Shown here piece by piece: positions 1 through 10,800 of a stretch of 44,117 nt of DNA (the first letter of the stretch is position 1; each line of letters opens with the position of its first letter). The notes below the pieces were generated by a model, which was not told the DNA's origin, ran no database searches, and saw nothing but the letters and a program-made list of their open reading frames with translations. Location: the NCBI GenBank assembly GCA_003339415.1, contig PDHQ01000282.1, forward strand, positions 1 to 44,117, read 5' to 3'. Position numbers and translations under genes: made by a program. The DNA is from Ophiocordyceps camponoti-saundersi (nom. inval.). Its lineage: Eukaryota > Ascomycota > Sordariomycetes > Hypocreales > Ophiocordycipitaceae.

Positions 1-124
1 TTTATATCATATTAAAGCCCTTTTAAAACGCTATATAATGCATATTTTCTTATCTTAATCGGATAAGAAATAAGCCTATAATATAGCCTAAGATATATAG
101 TATAAAAGAGGAATAAGCCGTACA

Positions 125-245
125 CACCAGGGCCCACTACAGCGCACGCATATGCCCCATAACGCCTATCGCACAGGCCCTATAGCGCCTATCACACAGC
201 GCTTATAGGGTCTCACGTATAGCGCTTACAGGGCCTAAGCGTACG
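125..245 (+). repeat. Short degenerate subrepeats in the LTR U3 region
   Basis: The stretch repeats variants of TATAGCGC, CCTATCRCACAG and CTTAYAGGGYC several times at about 20-30 base spacing. It lies upstream of the candidate TATA box, where U3 enhancer-like repeats are common in LTR retrotransposons. The same pattern is visible, more mutated, in the other three LTRs. A regulatory role is inference. Confidence 0.45.
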
Positions 246-446
246 CGGCCTAAGCGCGCGCACAAGCCTCGATCGTATACATCACACACAAGTCTCACCG
301 CAAATCCTCGATCTTCTAAGTCAAATAACAAAAGAAGGAAAATACCTACAAACAAGGGGAAAGGAAGGTCTTACAGCTACGTCAGAGTACTACATCCGAG
401 GACTTGGAAGTATCTTGGAAAGTACCTTCGTTACTGAGAAATTGTC

Positions 447-454
447 TATAAAAG
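447..454 (+). promoter_or_regulatory. Candidate TATA box of the Copia LTR
   Basis: TATAAAAG follows ATTGTC and precedes AAGGAGGG. The same octamer is retained in all four LTR copies (41113-41120 on plus; reversed in the two minus-strand LTRs), in an otherwise heavily mutated background. Its position in mid-LTR suits the U3/R boundary. The transcription start cannot be read from sequence. Confidence 0.45.
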
Positions 455-999
455 AAGGAGGGTTTTCCCACCTACTTATATAGTATCATCATCTTACACT
501 CACAATTCAATCACCTCTCCTGCCTCCAATTCTTTATCTTTTTCCTCTATTTAACTATCACGTGATACCTCTCTTCTTACTCTATTACGTGATATTTTTT
601 CCCAATCCGTCACTATTTATTTCCACTATATATAACCTTTTAAAAAGGAGGGGGAATTTACTTAATTATTTACTTAATTAAGTTTAAATAGAAAAGTATA
701 TTTAAAGCTATTATATATATAAATATCTCCCTAGCGTAACTTATAATTATCTAAAATAGCGTAATATTATAAGCTATCTAATAGCTTTTAAGTTAGCGTA
801 ATATATTTTTTTTATTTTACTAACGCTTAATAATAAGGGGGTTAGCTTTATAGGTATCGCCTGCGAGCGTTTTTTATAATAAGGATTTCCTTAATCTCGT
901 ATTTATTAAAAAATAAGTCGTTATTAAAAAGTTATAAAAAAAGTTTAGGATAGCTATTAGCGAGGGATTACGATAAAAGTAAATTATACGCGGTATACT

Positions 1000-2240
1000 T
1001 AAGTAAATTAATATAGAATATAAAATATATACTTTTTAAAATATTAAGTATAATAATTAAAAAGGATAGGATAGTAATAATTTTATACTTAGCCTTAAGG
1101 TAATTAAGTTTTTTAAATAAGCGGTTAAAATAAATATAGCGAAGATTTAACTATATAAAGTTACTAATTTAGAATTATTCCGCGGGGCGATAGGCACTAT
1201 TAGAGGCGTCTTACTATTTTTATTAAGCTTATATAATAGATACTTAAGTAAGCTAAATACTTTCTTATAAATACTAAGCGAAGGTAATAGCACGCCCCCT
1301 TAAGGAGGTAATTAGTATAAAAAGCGTAAATAGCTATTAGATAAGGTCTAAGTTATATTTATATAATAGGCGGTTTAAACTTACGCTTATTATAGATAAC
1401 TTTTTATTATTTAACGTAAGTTAGTAAGTAAGTAAGTAAGAAAGCTAGTTAAGCTAGGAGAACGATATTATATAATAAAGAATAGCTTATACCTTTTAAT
1501 TTACTTATTCTATACTATTATTAGTTTATAGGTAATAAGCTATTAATATAAGTTATCTAATACTTATAAGGCGGTAAAAAGTTAACTAAAAGTAACTTAT
1601 CTAATTTAAACCGTAGTTAGATATAATAGCTATAAGAAAGCTATAAAAATACTACTAAGTATAAATAAAATATTTTATATAATACTTAGCTTTTATAAAT
1701 ATTATTACTTTTAGCTATATATATTTTAATAGCTAATTAGTAATAATTATAAGGAAGCGGGGCTAAGAAAGATTCGTAATAAGTAAGTTTATTATAAAAT
1801 TTATAAAGATAGTTACTTAATACCTCTCTAAGGGCGGTAACGGTTATAGTAAGCTTTAGTAATAATAGCGTTAAAAGTAATTTTTATAATAATAATAATT
1901 TTAAATAAATCGCGCTATATTAGCTAATATACTATCTTAATAATAGTAATAACGGAGTAATATAAATATAATATTTTTACTAAGGTGCCTTATAAGCGGG
2001 GAATTATAAATTTTTTAGATTAAGGTAGTTATTAGGAGTTTCTAGTTAGGTACTTAAAATCGGCCCCGAAATTATAGCTAGCCGCTAGCGGAAAAGGAAT
2101 AGTTTACGATTTACTTTTTTATACTCGCCTTAAGAGGGAACTTTTAAGCGCCCTCTTATAGCGCGGTATATTATACTATATAAAGCGGGTTAAACTATAA
2201 CGCTATAAGCTATAATTCCCTTAAGTGCTTATTTATAAAA
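1000..2240 (-). pseudogene. Gypsy integrase, RIP-degraded
   Basis: The minus-strand translation after the RNase H has the zinc-binding N-terminus of a retroviral-type integrase near 2000-1780. A pattern resembling HDSPLTGHPG is followed by a spaced pair that would have been Cys-x2-Cys (now Tyr-rich). After it comes a stretch reading LLQPLPPL, which is typical just before the DDE core of fungal Gypsy integrases. The core itself, toward 1000, is too mutated for me to place the three acidic residues. The enzyme would have inserted element cDNA into chromosomes. No uninterrupted frame of useful length remains. Confidence 0.6.
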
Positions 2241-2439
2241 GGGGCTAATATTATAAAAGTAATATTTTAGCTTTAAACTAATTATAGTCTAAAAGAATAA
2301 ATAGATAAGGGTTATATAATACGGCCGAAACGCGGAGTAATATATTATTACTCTTAATTATAATAGGAGAGGGTATTAGGCTAAGTAGCTTACTTACCTA
2401 AGCGGTATTATAAATAAAAGTTAAAAAGAGTAAGCGTCT

Positions 2440-2690
2440 TAGCTTATTAAGCTTAACGTTTTAATATAGCCTTAAGAGTAATAAAGTACTTTAAAGCTTT
2501 ATAATCTATAAGTATAGTAAATAGGGAGGAGACGCTTTAGAGTTTAGCTAACTATATTTTAAAATAATAGATAATAGTAAGAAATTCCTTATCGTAAATC
2601 GTATAGTTCCGTTCCGTAAGCTAAAGCTTTTAAGAGAAATATATTATAAGCTATAAGATTTAATCTTAACCGCGCTAGGAGAGATAGCTA
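2440..2690 (-). pseudogene. Gypsy RNase H, RIP-degraded
   Basis: The minus-strand frame reads ERNYTIYDKEFLTII, then a stretch ending in DYKALKYFITLKA. These match the family motifs E-x-N-Y-x-x-x-D-x-E and TDHKALxYF, with His changed to Tyr. RNase H degrades the RNA of the RNA-DNA hybrid during reverse transcription. It directly follows the RT and precedes the integrase, as in other Ty3-type elements. Stops replace Gln and Trp. Confidence 0.75.
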
Positions 2691-2989
2691 CCGATTACCT
2701 TATTTAAATAATTTACTTTTATAATAATATTAAAATCGGGGCTTTACTAAGCGAGGGCGGGGGAGGAGATAAACGCGTTTTTTAGTTACTTAAAGGCGTC
2801 TTAATAAGCTAAGGTCTAATCGAAGAGGGCGTTACGCTTCGTAAGGGTAATAAGTAAGGCTATAAGGGAGGAAAACTAAGGGATAAAATTACGATAAAAG
2901 TTTATAAAGTTAATAAAACTATATATACTTTTTATATAAGTCGGTGCCTTTTAGTCTTAAATTACTAAAATTTTAGCTAGGTCCGGGCG

Positions 2990-3700
2990 TACTTCTTATT
3001 TAGCGTAGATAATAAACTTAAGGTATTTAACCTCGTAAACTATAAACGCGTATTTATCGAAGTTTAGATATAGTTTAGCTTATTATAATTTTGCGAGAAT
3101 AATACGGATTTTCTTCTAATAGTCCGAAAATAAGCTACTTAAATAGATAAGAATATTATTAAAGTAAGTAGTAATAAAATCCCTAAGGGAATTACTTAAG
3201 GAAGTATTAATATATTATTAAAATAAGGTAAGGGCGCTAGTAAGATTAAAAAAGTAGATAAAGTATTTAAATAGCTTAAAACGCGTGCGGAAAGTAGTTA
3301 GATATTCCTCGCCCTTCGTAATATATATCTTATAAAAGGCGGCATATACGTTAAGTTTAGTAAACTACCGGGCGCTAGAAAAACTATATAAAGTTTCCTT
3401 TATAAGGGGTAAGGGATAATAATCTTACTTAGTAAGTTAATTTAAGGCCCGATAATTAATATAAAACTACTAGCCGCCCCTAAGCTTTTTAGCTAGAAAG
3501 ACTAGGGCGGCTATAGATAATAAGCTTACGCGAATCTATTTTTTATCTATTAGATTAGTAATTTACTTCCGTACTTTAAGGAGGTATTCGCGCGGTATAT
3601 TATATAATAGCCCTTAAGGTAACGGCGGCAAAAATCTATTAGGCTATTATTATAGATAAATATAATAATCGTATATACCGCGATAAGAGGGAAAAACGCT
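2990..3700 (-). pseudogene. Gypsy reverse transcriptase, RIP-degraded
   Basis: The minus-strand translation shows successive RT blocks: FYINYRALN (block with the first catalytic Asp, now Asn), PLPLIKETL, FTKLNVYAAFYKI, EEYLTTFRTRF, then YFNNILIYL near 3170. The last is the polymerase YxDD box with both Asp changed to Asn. It is followed by KLYLNFDKYAFIVYEVKYL and KFIIYAK, the thumb/connection motif. The polymerase is dead on three counts: stops, loss of YxDD and loss of the first Asp. Of the domains in this element it is the easiest to recognise. Confidence 0.85.
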
Positions 3701-5555
3701 CGCTTTTTCTTTATTAAAAAAGTTACTAAAGTTAGATACTTTAAAAAGTAAAGAAACTAGCGGGGTAAAAGGAGATAATATTTTAATCTATAAGATATAT
3801 AAGATATCCTATAAGCTTATAATAAGGAAATAATAGCCCGTTTACTAATAAGATTCGCGCTTTATTAGTATAGTAAAAATTAAGCTTAAAATAGTAACTA
3901 TTCGATATTTTTAAACTTACGTTTTATTATATAAGATAACGAGGTTATTTATAAAATAAACTATAAGATATTATTATCTTATATAAAGGGATATATTATA
4001 TTACGCTATCTAAGGAGAGCTAAGGATTACGTCCTAAGTTAAGCTAGGGATTATATATATAACTATAAGCGTCTATTAGCTATCGATATCGGTAATAAAC
4101 TAAACAATATAATAAATTAGGGAGAAGTCTTTAAAGTAAACTTACTTTTAATAGCGGATTTAAACCGCGGTACGGATTATACGCAGAGTAGGGAGAGGAA
4201 TACGTTAGAGATAGTAATATTATACCTAAAACTCGCTTATAATAGTATAATAATTATAGTTACTATCTACTTACGCGTTAATAAAGGTAATAGAATTTAC
4301 GAGAATAAGGATAAGGAGAGGACTTACGTTTATATTCCTTATAATATCTATAAATTAGTTTTTTAAACTATTATTTATTAAATTAACGCGATTACCTTCC
4401 TCTTATAAGAAACTTAGTATAAGGGGGATTCTTTTCCCTAATCTAAATAAGCGTCCTAATTAGCCTCTCTTATTTCTACGAAGCGTATAGATAAAGATAA
4501 GGGCGAAGATAGGTATACTAGATAATTCCTTATAAAGTAGCTTACCTAGCTATAATATAAATAATATCCTTTAACTTAACGCTTACTATATTCCTCCGTA
4601 GAAATACGGGGAGCGGAATAGCGGGGTTCTAAACGCTACTTTTTATATTTACTATATCTCTAACCGCGGGAAGAACGCCCTAAAGTTATACTAGTTTAGT
4701 AGATATTTATTATAAGTATATTAATATCCTAAGCCGCTAAGGAAGGAGTAAGGGAAGAGGGTATTTAACCCTTACTTTTAATCTAAAATAACTTAATATC
4801 GATAATAATAAAATAGATACGGGCTATAGCCGAAACGTAATTATTAAGGGGAATATCGCGTTTAAAATAGTAGCGTCGTAACTTAAAGGTAAGTGCGCGA
4901 TATAAATATATTACCTTAATTTTATTTACTTATATAATACCCCCTAAGAGCGATAGTTTTACCTTAAAATAAATAAGGAAATTAGAGAATAACTTAGAGG
5001 TACCTTAAGAGAGCTTTTCTAACTCCGTTATAGCTATCTAATAGCGGTAGGGGTTAGTAAATATTATATCGAGATACTTAAGGAAAGTCTTAACTTAGTA
5101 CTAGTATTCCTCGCCTCGCTTAAAAAATAAAGCTACTTTTAACTAAATAATAGGTAATAAATATTAATAAAAGAAAACCTATTAGTTATAATTATTACCG
5201 ATAAAGGTATAATCCGCTAATAGCTTATATAATATAAGGGCCTGCTAAGCTAAAAAAAGGGTTTTATCGCTATTAAAAGGGGAGCTAGATAGAAAAGGTT
5301 TCTAGCGTAAGGGCTATAGCGAGAGCTCCGGCTAAGGTTACCGGTATTATATTAAGAAGTAAATAGTATTATATTACGCTCGTAAGACCTTTTATAGCTT
5401 AGAAATTATCGCTTACTATTATTATAGCTAGGCGATAATTACCTTTTAAGAGATAAGGTTATTTATCGTAATAATAGTTATTCTATATAAGGGTTTAGCT
5501 TTCGGGCTATCTGCGAGGAGGTGACTTTATTATTTAGAATAATTATAAAAAACTA
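3700..5555 (-). pseudogene. Probable gag and protease region of the minus-strand Gypsy
   Basis: This stretch precedes the RT on the minus strand and has the length expected for gag plus protease. I see long minus-strand stretches with few stops but no clear zinc knuckle and no certain D-S/T-G protease motif. The assignment therefore rests on position alone. Codons typical of RIP damage (TAA, TAG, TAT, TAC) are common throughout. Confidence 0.4.
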
Positions 5556-5559
5556 TAGA

Positions 5560-5700
5560 AAAGGGGTCGTGACGCCTAATAAAGGTAGGCGATCCGCGCG
5601 CGCGCCGCGCGCGGAAATAACTAATTACCCCACGTGACTTAGCTATTCGGGCATAGCCTGAATCCCTTATAAAACCTTATACTTTCTTAGGGCGGCTAAG
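5560..5700. other. GC-rich junction between two head-to-head Gypsy elements
   Basis: The minus-strand Gypsy ends and the plus-strand Gypsy begins around here. The stretch holds a 21-base run of pure C and G at 5594-5614, the palindrome CCCACGTG, and an imperfect inverted repeat at 5643-5661 (ATTCGGGC / GCCTGAAT). It retains a few CpA dinucleotides. It may be a remnant of an LTR from either element, but I found no second copy in the window to prove it. Confidence 0.4.
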
Positions 5701-6169
5701 AAATACTAACCTAACCCGAATAAATACTTAGGAGGCGCTAAGGGCGTTTTTATAAACTTAAGTATAGGAAAAGATATAAATAAGGATATTCTAATAAATA
5801 TAATAAGAGATAAGAAAAAAAAGAAGCTAAAAGGAAAAAATAGCGGTTATAATAAAACTCTTACTTAGGTATTATAAAATACCCCTTAAGCTAAGTAAGT
5901 AAAAAGATTAGTGCTAAAATAATATAGAATATTAGGTTTTTATATTAGGTATAGAACGAATATATACCTTATATATAATTATAATTTCTAACTTTTATAA
6001 AAGCTATAATAGAAAGCTTTAGGAGAAACCTATATTAATTATATAGAAATTTTACCTTAGATTAAGGAATATAATTCCGATAATAATTAAGGAAAAGAAT
6101 AGCTTTAGGATATTATAGCGTCCTAGAGGATAAGGTAATATAAATAAAGGAAAAGAAAAATATCCTTTA

Positions 6170-6450
6170 TTTTAAATTATAAGCCTTATTTACTAAGATT
6201 CCCGTAATTTTAAATAACTTAAAACTAATAAATATATTAGTTAATAAAGGCTATAAGAGTTATTCCGTAATATACTTATAGCTAATATAGGACTTATAAA
6301 TACTAATAAAAAGAATCTTAGCTTAATAAGTAAAAAGGGTAGTAATAAGCGGACTAAAAGTATTAAGTATTACCTAGCTCTTACTTAAAATAAATAGCTT
6401 TAGTTAATTAATTATAATATATATAATATTAAATCTTAATTTCTTAATTA
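6170..6450 (+). pseudogene. Gypsy retropepsin-type protease, RIP-degraded
   Basis: The plus-strand frame reads IPVILNNLKLINILVNKGYKSY. This fits the fungal Gypsy pattern of a beta strand followed by L-V-D-x-G-C-x-S-Y, with Asp changed to Asn (VNKG) and Cys changed to Tyr. The aspartic protease would have cut the Gag-Pol polyprotein. It lies between the gag remnant and the RT. Loss of the catalytic Asp makes it inactive even apart from the stops. Confidence 0.6.
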
Positions 6451-6779
6451 TCTTTAATAAGCTTTAGCTATAATATATAAAATCCTACTTAGTTTTTTAC
6501 GAAGAATAAGTATAATATAAAGATTTATAATAATAAGTATAAGTTACTAATACTTACTCTTAACTAACGAAGGAGATCTTAAACGCGGTATACCTTTATA
6601 GCTTAACTTTTATTAGAGAAGTAAGGAGGAGGTAAAAGGAATTACGCTATTAGAAAAAGGACTTTACCGAATACTTAAAGATCTAAGCGGTAAGAGTTAA
6701 AAATATAGAAAAGGCGTTATAAGATAAGATTCCCTTAATAAATAACTAATTATAAGAATAAATCTTAATAGAATTCTAT

Positions 6780-8170
6780 AATATATTTCCTCTTTTCTAT
6801 AAGTAAAAAGTAGATAAGTTAAACTTATATAAAGAAGGTATAAATTATTATATATTACTTAAGAAAGAAATAAATAGTAGAAAACTTTAAATCTTATTCG
6901 GCCCCTTTTATAATATATTAAAGGAGGAATTACTTATCCTTAAAAAAATATTACGAGACCTCTTTTAGAAAAGCTTTATCTAACTTAGTAGTTTGCCCGT
7001 AAGTACCCTAATCTTTTTCGTAAGGAAACTTAAGGGAGGATTATAGTTTTATATAGATTTCTATATACTAAACGTAATTATAGTCCTAAATAGATACCTA
7101 CTCTTTTTACTTAGTAATACTTTTTAGTTATTAGCTAAGTCTTAATAGCTTATAAAGCTAGATATTATATAAGCTTTCTATAAAGTATAAATTATTAAAA
7201 GAGAGGAATAGAAAATAGCGTTTCGGACCTAATATAGCTTTTTTAAATAAATAGTTACCTTATTTAAACTTATAAAAGCTCCTATTACTTTCTAAAAATA
7301 TATTAATAGTATCTTTTAGCTATATCTCGATAAGTTCTACTTAGCTTATATTAATAATATTATTATCTACTCTAATAATATTAAAAAGAATTATTTCTAT
7401 AAAGTATACTTAATTCTCTATAAGCTTTAGAAGTATAAGCTTTATCTAAACTTAGATAAGTATAAATTTATAGTTAAAAAGGTAAAATACTTAAGGTTTA
7501 TAATATTAGCGGGAGTTAAGCTTTAAGTAGATTTAGAAAAGATTAAGATAATCGTTAACTAGGCCGCGCCGATTTCCCTTAAGGGCCTTCGCGGATTCTT
7601 AAGTTTTGCTAACTTTTACCGTCTCTTTATTATAAATTTTGCCGGGGTAGTAAAATTATTAATAAACTAAACGAAAAAAGAGGTTAAGTTCGTTTAGGGC
7701 CTTAATTAGGAATAAGCTTTTTAGGAAGTTAAGAATCTATTTATAAGGGCCCCTTTACTAATAGAATAGAACTTTAGGGACTTTATATTTTTAGAAGTGA
7801 ATATTAGCGCTTACGCTATAGGAGGTTATCTTTACTAAGAATAAAACGGATAGAAATAACCGGTAGCGTTTTTTTCCGTAAAAATAAATATAGCCGAATA
7901 TAACTATCTTATATATAATAAAAAGATATTAGTAATTATTAAATACTTAAAATAGTAATATATTAAACTATATAATTATAATAGCTTTAATATTATTATT
8001 AATTATAAAAACTTAAAGTATTTTATAATTTACTAGCACTTATTAAAATAATAAGCGCGTTAGGCGGAGTACTTATTATAATTTAACTTTAAGATTTATT
8101 ATTAACTTAGTAAATAAGCTATAGTTTTAGACGCCCTTTCCCGTAAAGATTAGGATAAACCCTTAACTAT
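6780..8170 (+). pseudogene. Gypsy reverse transcriptase and RNase H, RIP-degraded
   Basis: RT blocks in order on the plus strand: FGPFYNIL and KEELLILKK near 6900; FFVRK and FYIDFYILN near 7015-7070; NRYLLFLL; IIKREE and IAFRT near 7200; YLAYINNIIIYS at about 7338-7373. The last is the YxDD box with both Asp changed to Asn. LNLDKYKFIVKKVKYLRF follows near 7445-7500, then the connection motif LKGLRGFLSFANFYR near 7580-7620. RNase H follows from about 7690, with ISAYAIGGYLY near 7800 and EYNYLIYNKKILVII near 7900. The polymerase is inactive. Confidence 0.85.
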
Positions 8171-8299
8171 AAAGAAAGAAAACGCCCGCTTTATATAAAT
8201 AATTCCTAAAGAAGCCTTATAATTTTACCTATAAGTAATAGTAATTAATACTTTAGGAGACCTTACTAATATCCTAAAAAAAAAGAAGGCGAAGATAGA

Positions 8300-9700
8300 T
8301 AATAAGATATAAGTATAGCTGCGGAAAACGCTATAAATTTATAGAATAATATTTTACTAAAAACTTAAGTCTTCTCTAATAATAAACTTTAGGAACTTTA
8401 AAATAAGATAGTATTATAAGACTTAGTCTTTTAGAAGGTATATTAAGCTATAGTAAGGGGAGATTACTTATTATCTTTAAAGTTATAACTTAAGGTTTAA
8501 ATTATAGATTACTATATTAACGCTAAAAGAAGACTATATTTCTATAATAAGCTTTAAGTCCTAGGAGCCCCGGTTACTATAATAAAAGACTCTAAAAAAG
8601 TATTAGCTTTCTTACTTAATATATTACGAAATTATTTTATCTAAATAATCTATAACTTAGCCTTAATTAGCTATTTTAAAAGGGAAAGTATAGTAGCCCT
8701 TATAACTTATAATTTCTTCTAGCTACTTTAATAATAATATATCCGTTAATTTCTTAGAAACTATAATACTTATAGTAAAACTAAGGCTTAGAAATAATAT
8801 TAAGCTACCCTCCTTAAGTTATTACTTACTCTAAATTAGTTTTACCGATATATATAAATAAACTTTATAACGGACTTTCCGCTTATAGAACGCGGAAATA
8901 GGTACTTATAGGTAATTAAAAACTACCTTAGTAAAGAGATCTTACTTAAGCTAATACCTTTAATAAACGCTTTACTTTATATAGAGCGGTTTTTTTAGTA
9001 TTTTATATAGTTTTACTAATAGCTAAGTATTATTATAAATAATAAAGGAACTAACTAAATAAGCAAATTCTAAAGCTATCTTTATTAACTTTACGGGATT
9101 AATTAAATACTTAGTATAGCTTATTATTTATAAACTAATAAAAGATATAAAAGGGTTAATTAAGATATATAAGCTTATCTCTAAGCAGTAATCTTTTATA
9201 ATTAGGATAACTAGGATAAATAGCTTCTTATAGCTTAGCTTACGCTAAATAGTAAAGTTTACTTAGCTATAAGAATAATACCGTTCTTCGTAACTTATAA
9301 GTTTTAAGCTTCGATAATAATATTATTAAACTTAAATACTTTATAATTATTAATAAGGAATTCTAAAAGCTAGGCTAAGGAATTTATAAGATAACTATAA
9401 TAAGTAATAAACTTATATTAAGCTACCGATATTTTATTCTTATAAACTTAGGAGTTTTAAGCTAATAAGAATCGATAAGTAGCTAAGCGCTTTAAAGTTA
9501 GCGATAAAGTTTAGCTTAATTTATATAATTTCCTTAGCGTAAGGCTTAAGAAAAAGCTTAATTAGAAGAACGCTAAGTTTATAATAGCGCGGGTTATTAA
9601 CTTTTCCCTTATTAAACTTACGGGATTACTAATAAGAGCTTATAATTACTTTAATATAAATTTACTTAAGAGGGCAGCTTTAAACCCTTTACTTAGATAA
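8300..9700 (+). pseudogene. Gypsy integrase, RIP-degraded
   Basis: The DDE core is recognisable. INFITDFP near 8861-8884 carries the first Asp. IINNKGTN near 9029-9058 corresponds to S-D-R-G-T and has its Asp changed to Asn. A stretch matching YHPQTDG-x-x-E-R-x-N at about 9122-9160 carries the final block, now KRVN. Downstream, near 9480-9600, is a basic segment before the chromodomain. The enzyme would insert element cDNA, steered by the chromodomain. Stops at Gln and Trp positions and loss of at least one catalytic residue make it non-functional. Confidence 0.75.
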
Positions 9701-9739
9701 GAAGTTACTAATTTATAGCCTTCTATAATACTAATCGAT

Positions 9740-9940
9740 AGGGAGGAAGAATAGGAAGTTAAAAAGATTATCTTAGCTAAATAGAAGAAGGTAAATAGAG
9801 GTAGGAGACGGGAAGTCTTCGTTAAATAAAAGAGTTATTAAAACCTAATATAGGAACTTTTAGTAAAACTTAAGGGCACTGCCGCTTTTAATCGCTTTAA
9901 AGCTTTATATAAACTAGTTACGTATAATAATAAGCAGGTT
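9740..9940 (+). pseudogene. Chromodomain at the integrase C-terminus
   Basis: The frame reads REEE-x-EVKKIILAK, then RRREVFVK-x-KSY, then a stop-containing version of P-x-W-E-P-L-x-N-L, and finally AAFNRFKALY. This is the chromodomain pattern E-x-E-V-E-x-I-L, then Y-L-V-K-W-K-G-Y, then W-E-P, then a C-terminal helix. The two aromatic-cage Trp codons are now stops. In chromoviruses this domain binds methylated histone H3 (H3K9me) and targets insertion to heterochromatin, which fits the setting here. Confidence 0.8.
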
Positions 9941-10014
9941 ATTAAGAAATATATAGTAAAATAGCCGGTAATAAGATTATATTAAAAAGCGCACTAATAG
10001 GCGCGGAAAATATA

Positions 10015-10027
10015 CCCCCCCCCCCCC
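10015..10027. repeat. Homopolymer run of 13 C
   Basis: Thirteen uninterrupted C residues (13 G on the minus strand) lie between the chromodomain element and the next unassigned segment. Such runs are slippage-prone. On the minus strand it would encode poly-Gly at the end of the neighbouring open frame. Nothing shows that it acts as a polypurine tract, since no LTR start follows on either strand. Confidence 0.8.
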
Positions 10028-10029
10028 TT

Positions 10030-10800
10030 ATAATATTTAGCAGCGCTACTTCTTCGTAAATAATAACTCCTTAGCTAAGTAATAGCGGCGGCGCGATAGC
10101 GTTAGGGTTATTAGTTTAGTAGCAGCGGCGACAGGTATAGCGGCGGCGGTAATAGCGGCGTTACGCTTTAAAATAATAACCCTTTCTTCTAATATTAAAA
10201 TATTAGCTAACCCCCCGGAGCCTAAAAGCTTATAAGGGGGGGCGACGTTAAAGATAGCGTTAATATACTCCTTAGCTAAGATAAATTAGCTTTCCGCGTT
10301 TTATATAGCGGGATTAAAAATACGAAACTATACGATAAAAAAAGCACCGCTATATATAAGCTTAAGCTTAGCTAATATTATTAAAGCCTAAGCTACTATA
10401 ATCGCCGCCCGAAGCGCTTTATTAGCCTTTATTATTATCGGCGGATTCTTAATATTAGCGGTAATATACTATATTATATAAGCTAAAACTAAGAGCTAAG
10501 AGGCTAGCGTATAAGTTTAGTATAAAAGTACGTATTCCGTATAAGATATATAAGGTTTTTACTTCCCTATACGCCTTAGCGTTATAGCTTAGTTATAATA
10601 CTTATATCCTTACTTAATATAGCGAAGATATAGATACTTTCGAAGAGCCCTCTTATTATTATTATTATCTTTCTTATTTTCGCTTTTATTATTATTTTCG
10701 TTATCGATAAGGCTAGTAGCGGGGGCGGGAGGAGGAGAAGGAGAGGAAGCGGGAGCGGGGGCGGCGACGGCTATAATAGCAAAGACGGGAGTCTTAGCTT
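10030..10800 (-). pseudogene. Unrecognised RIP-damaged minus-strand reading frame
   Basis: One minus-strand frame stays nearly free of stops for about 250 codons, and the stops present are of the RIP type. In order it reads an Ala-Pro-Ser tract (APASSPSPPPAPA) near 10720, an Asn-Lys tract (NENNNKSENKKDNNNN) near 10660, a Tyr- and Leu-rich part (RALRKYLYLRYIK), an Ala-rich segment (KANKALRAAIIVA) near 10400, then VAPPYKLLGSGGLANI near 10230. Further on it has an Ala/Thr/Val stretch and SRRRYYLAKELLF. I recognise no domain. The composition suggests a Gag-like or host hypothetical protein that was duplicated and then mutated. A frame change or intron upstream is likely, because the 10800-11000 part is open in another frame. 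Confidence 0.4.

Larger units (their letters stand above)
1..643 (+). mobile_element. Copia LTR, truncated at the window edge, least RIP-mutated copy
   Basis: This matches the LTRs at 12266-13001 and 17763-18498 (both reversed) and 40572-41309. About 93 bases of its 5' end lie outside the window. It ends in CCTTTTAA at 636-643. What follows (AAAGGAGGGGG) is not the primer site seen after the other 5' LTRs, so it is the 3' LTR of an element lying to the left, or a solo LTR. Unlike the other copies it keeps many CpA dinucleotides, for example GTACACACCAGGGCCCAC near 120 and the CATCACACACAAG stretch near 279. The other copies read TA at nearly every one of these CA sites. It is therefore the best guide here to the unmutated LTR. 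Confidence 0.9.
644..5560 (-). mobile_element. RIP-degraded Gypsy (Ty3-type) LTR retrotransposon
   Basis: Read on the minus strand, a pol region runs from high to low coordinates in the order RT (about 3700-3000), RNase H (about 2690-2440), integrase (about 2230-1000). RT-RNase H-IN is the Ty3/Gypsy order. Many in-frame TAA and TAG codons sit where Gln or Trp is expected, which is the RIP pattern. I could not identify a matching pair of LTRs. Either the ends are too decayed, or the element lost them when the plus-strand Gypsy and the leftmost Copia inserted next to it. The 644-1000 end is AT-rich, has recurring TAGCGTAATAT-like words and may hold LTR remains. Outer boundaries are approximate. 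Confidence 0.75.
5700..9960 (+). mobile_element. RIP-degraded Gypsy chromovirus
   Basis: A plus-strand pol region runs in the order protease, RT, RNase H, integrase and then a C-terminal chromodomain. That order, and the chromodomain in particular, define the chromovirus clade of Ty3/Gypsy elements. The leading 5700-6150 segment would be a gag remnant and is shorter than a full gag, so the 5' end is probably lost. I could not find flanking LTRs. Stops occur at expected Gln and Trp positions throughout. Confidence 0.8.

Noticed and set aside
3500..4330. Long minus-strand open stretch as a separate gene
   Set aside because: It is largely a shadow frame of the Gypsy pol; RIP turns many codons to Ile, Leu, Tyr and Asn and makes long meaningless open stretches.
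10015..10027. Polypurine tract of a minus-strand element
   Set aside because: No LTR start or matching LTR pair follows the G run on the minus strand.
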